Positions 62,241-64,000 of a stretch of 64,000 bases of DNA are shown here, one piece after another. Positions within the stretch are counted from its first letter, which is position 1. Each line of letters begins with the position of its first letter. The notes under the pieces were generated by a model. The model was not told the origin of the DNA. It searched no databases and worked only from the letters and a program-made list of their open reading frames with translations. Both the position numbers and the translations under genes were made by a program. Source of the stretch: Nymphaea colorata (taxonomy: Eukaryota; Streptophyta; Magnoliopsida; Nymphaeales; Nymphaeaceae); assembly GCF_008831285.2 (NCBI RefSeq), contig NC_045142.1, positions 16,681,354-16,745,353 of the forward strand, given 5' to 3'.

Positions 62241-63233
62241 CATGGAAAAAAGCTACTGATACTCTTAAACGTTCTTTTATATATGTAATTCAAATATGTA
62301 AGATAATGTTATCAGATGAGTAAAACGAGAAACTTGGAAGTTTGATAAATAATGGCCAAAGCATCGTGAACTATTGCTGCAAGATAAATAGTCGACACTT
62401 TTTCAATGACAGATTTTTAATTTTTGATGACCAGTCAACATCCAGTATATATATACATATATATATATATATATGTGTGTGTGTGTATGTGTATTCTTAC
62501 TTATAAAGATCATTAAATCAATCGTGATGGATGGTTGAGAAATAAATAAGTAAAAAAAAGATATAAACTAATCATATATTAGAAAAATACTCGTCACATT
62601 TTTCTTTTTATTTTTCTCTCATTCATTCATTATAGTGAATCAATCGGCCCTCATGAGTGAGCAGAGTAACTTTGAATAATGAGATGAAATATCAGTGGGT
62701 GAAAGCCCATAATATCTAAGGGTAGAAAGACATCTATGTATATGTGTAGAGAGAGAATGGAACAGAGATTTTCACTTCAAGCTTGATGGTTTAAGCTGGT
62801 CAATGGACGGGTTTTGGAGCAGGGACTACCGTGCCTTACAAGGGCAACACAAATGACGAAAACTTCAAACAATCTCTTCTTGCAACGTATTCACCGGTTA
62901 TTGCCGTCACCATTGATAATACATTAAAGTGTCTGTCCTTCAAATATTTGTGAAGGAAAGTCTTCCAATATTTGTGATCCAAAGTTTTCAAGACTAATAT
63001 TCAGATCTTGATTTGACTGAGTCCAATGAAAGACAGAAAAAGAAATTGTGGAAGTCCAACCAACCACTACGAGCTTTGCTTAAGTGTAACATGCTACCAA
63101 CTTTTCTCCATTGTGATGGTTACTGATTACACCAATGAATATGTTACTTAGTTTGATCACATGTTTATTTTCTCCACAATTTCCAAATCCACGTCCCCAC
63201 CTTAATCAGCAGTGACCTTAACTATAACTTCCA
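62241..63233. repeat. AP3 upstream arm of the inverted duplication
   Basis: Corresponds in reverse to 53208-54250. Includes an AT/GT run at 62446-62490. No gene recognised. Confidence 0.8.
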
Positions 63234-63244
63234 TTATAAATATC
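63234..63244 (+). promoter_or_regulatory. TATA box of AP3
   Basis: TTATAAATATC lies about 42-52 bp before the start codon at 63286, the same sequence and spacing as in AP2. Confidence 0.65.
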
Positions 63245-63285
63245 TACGCATTTCTCCTTAATACGGCAACCTTTTAATGCTCACC

Positions 63286-63868
63286 ATGGCTGGCTTCTCC
63301 TCAGCATCCCACCTTCTGCTCCAGTTGCTCCTACTTGCAGTGCTGCCTAGCCCTACCAGCATATTCGCTTCCAAACCTCTTGGCATCTCCATAGACCTCA
63401 TTCATCGAGACTCATCACTCTCCCCTCTCTATGACCTTTCATTCACTCTAGCCCAACGAGCAAAACAGTTCGCTTTGCGCTCCATGTTGCACTGCCGCCG
63501 CATTGCTTCACTATTTGCCAAAACCACCAGCATGATCTCCAGCCCCGTGATGCCTGGCTCTAGCGAGTATCTCATGAAACTCTCACTTGGTACACCATCC
63601 CGCCTCTACTGGGCCACCCTCGACACTGGTAGCGACCTCATATGGACGACATGCTGCACTGTGACTCCTGCTCCAGCCAAACATCAATGTTGGATCCATT
63701 TTAGTCGTCTACCTACAAGAGCCAAAGCTGATCCACCAGCTCTTCCATGAAGTGCCCCACGATGGTTTCACTATCAACCAACTTTGTGGATTCAGATATT
63801 CCTATGGAGACAAGTCCTTCATAAAAGCCATACTTGCCACTGAGACACTTGTTTGACGATGGTGCCGA
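63286..63868 (+). pseudogene. Aspartic protease pseudogene AP3, truncated by a gypsy element
   Basis: Starts MAGFSSASHLLLQLLLLAVL (signal peptide), then the propeptide (SIDLIHRDSSLSPLYDLS) and a canonical first catalytic motif LDTGSDLIWT. The start at 63286 is preferred over 63277 because it aligns with AP2. A frameshift near 63658, within the cysteine-rich insert, and an in-frame stop follow. The correct frame resumes later with FRYSYGDKS, so the flap glycine is kept. Around 63868 the protease sequence ends at a Ty3/gypsy fragment, so the second aspartate half is missing. Confidence 0.9.
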
Positions 63869-64000
63869 CATGTCTTTATAAGTCCATGCAAAGGCTTCTT
63901 GATAATTTTTGAGGAAGTTTATCAACTTTTCTCTTTCTTTTGCTGAAAGACTTATTCCAATTTGCAAAATTTTTGGTTTTTTCTTCTATGCCAATGTCAA
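63866..64000 (-). mobile_element. Ty3/gypsy pol fragment, runs off right edge
   Basis: The minus strand reads QIGISLSAKEREKLINFLKN and YQEAFAWTYKDM, the conserved stretch just upstream of the gypsy reverse transcriptase. Only about 130 bp are visible. The junction with AP3 falls around 63866-63872. Confidence 0.82.

Overview
The window looks like nuclear DNA of a flowering plant. It is AT-rich, has no operons, and contains spliced exons with GT/AG borders, plant-type retrotransposons and CDR1/nepenthesin-like aspartic protease genes. I cannot name the species. Most of the sequence is decayed transposon DNA and local segmental duplication. The only long intact host reading frame is an aspartic protease on the minus strand (51824-53155, 443 residues). 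It is the intact member of a small cluster with two pseudogenes (15027-16934 minus; 63286-63868 plus).

Layout. 1-3.87 kb: decayed Ty1/copia element (minus) running off the left edge. 5-10 kb: short splice-bounded exon-like pieces of unrecognised host genes, cut up by remnants of two copia elements; one candidate exon ends exactly where a copia LTR begins. 10.6-11.2 kb: a 181-bp tandem duplication and a copia LTR with primer-binding site. 14.5-16.9 kb: aspartic protease pseudogene AP1 with a 3' flank that recurs inverted at 58.74-59.26 kb. 17.3-24.66 kb: an L1-type LINE (ORF1 with DUF4283-like region and zinc knuckle, endonuclease, reverse transcriptase), interrupted at 18017-20037 by a 2021-bp DNA transposon with terminal inverted repeats and a TAA target duplication. 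That transposon carries a captured, intron-containing piece of an expansin-like A gene and is the most notable object here.

24.7-58.6 kb: a mosaic of large direct duplications. Block X is about 26.0-30.4 kb and recurs at 54.6-58.64 kb. Block Y is about 30.2-36.3 kb and recurs at 38.9-44.5 kb. Block Y contains a second copia family (minus), whose 5' LTR, primer site, leader and gag survive only in the right copy. Between the Y copies lies a second LINE copy (36298-38757) that shares many decay lesions with the first and lacks 1.9 kb of reverse transcriptase. At 45.7-46.1 kb there is a third copia fragment (plus). 48.9-50.1 kb holds candidate exons, including a recognisable NEK-kinase exon remnant.

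51.8-54.5 kb (AP2 with its upstream DNA) is repeated inverted at 61.9-63.87 kb (AP3 with its upstream DNA). AP3 is frameshifted and then cut by a Ty3/gypsy fragment at the right edge. A 100-N gap (58638-58737) lies where two duplicated segments meet and may hide more of the cluster. Long (TA)n runs occur at many junctions. Duplication, retrotransposition and DNA-transposon gene capture together appear to have shaped the cluster. Similarities between segments were judged by eye.
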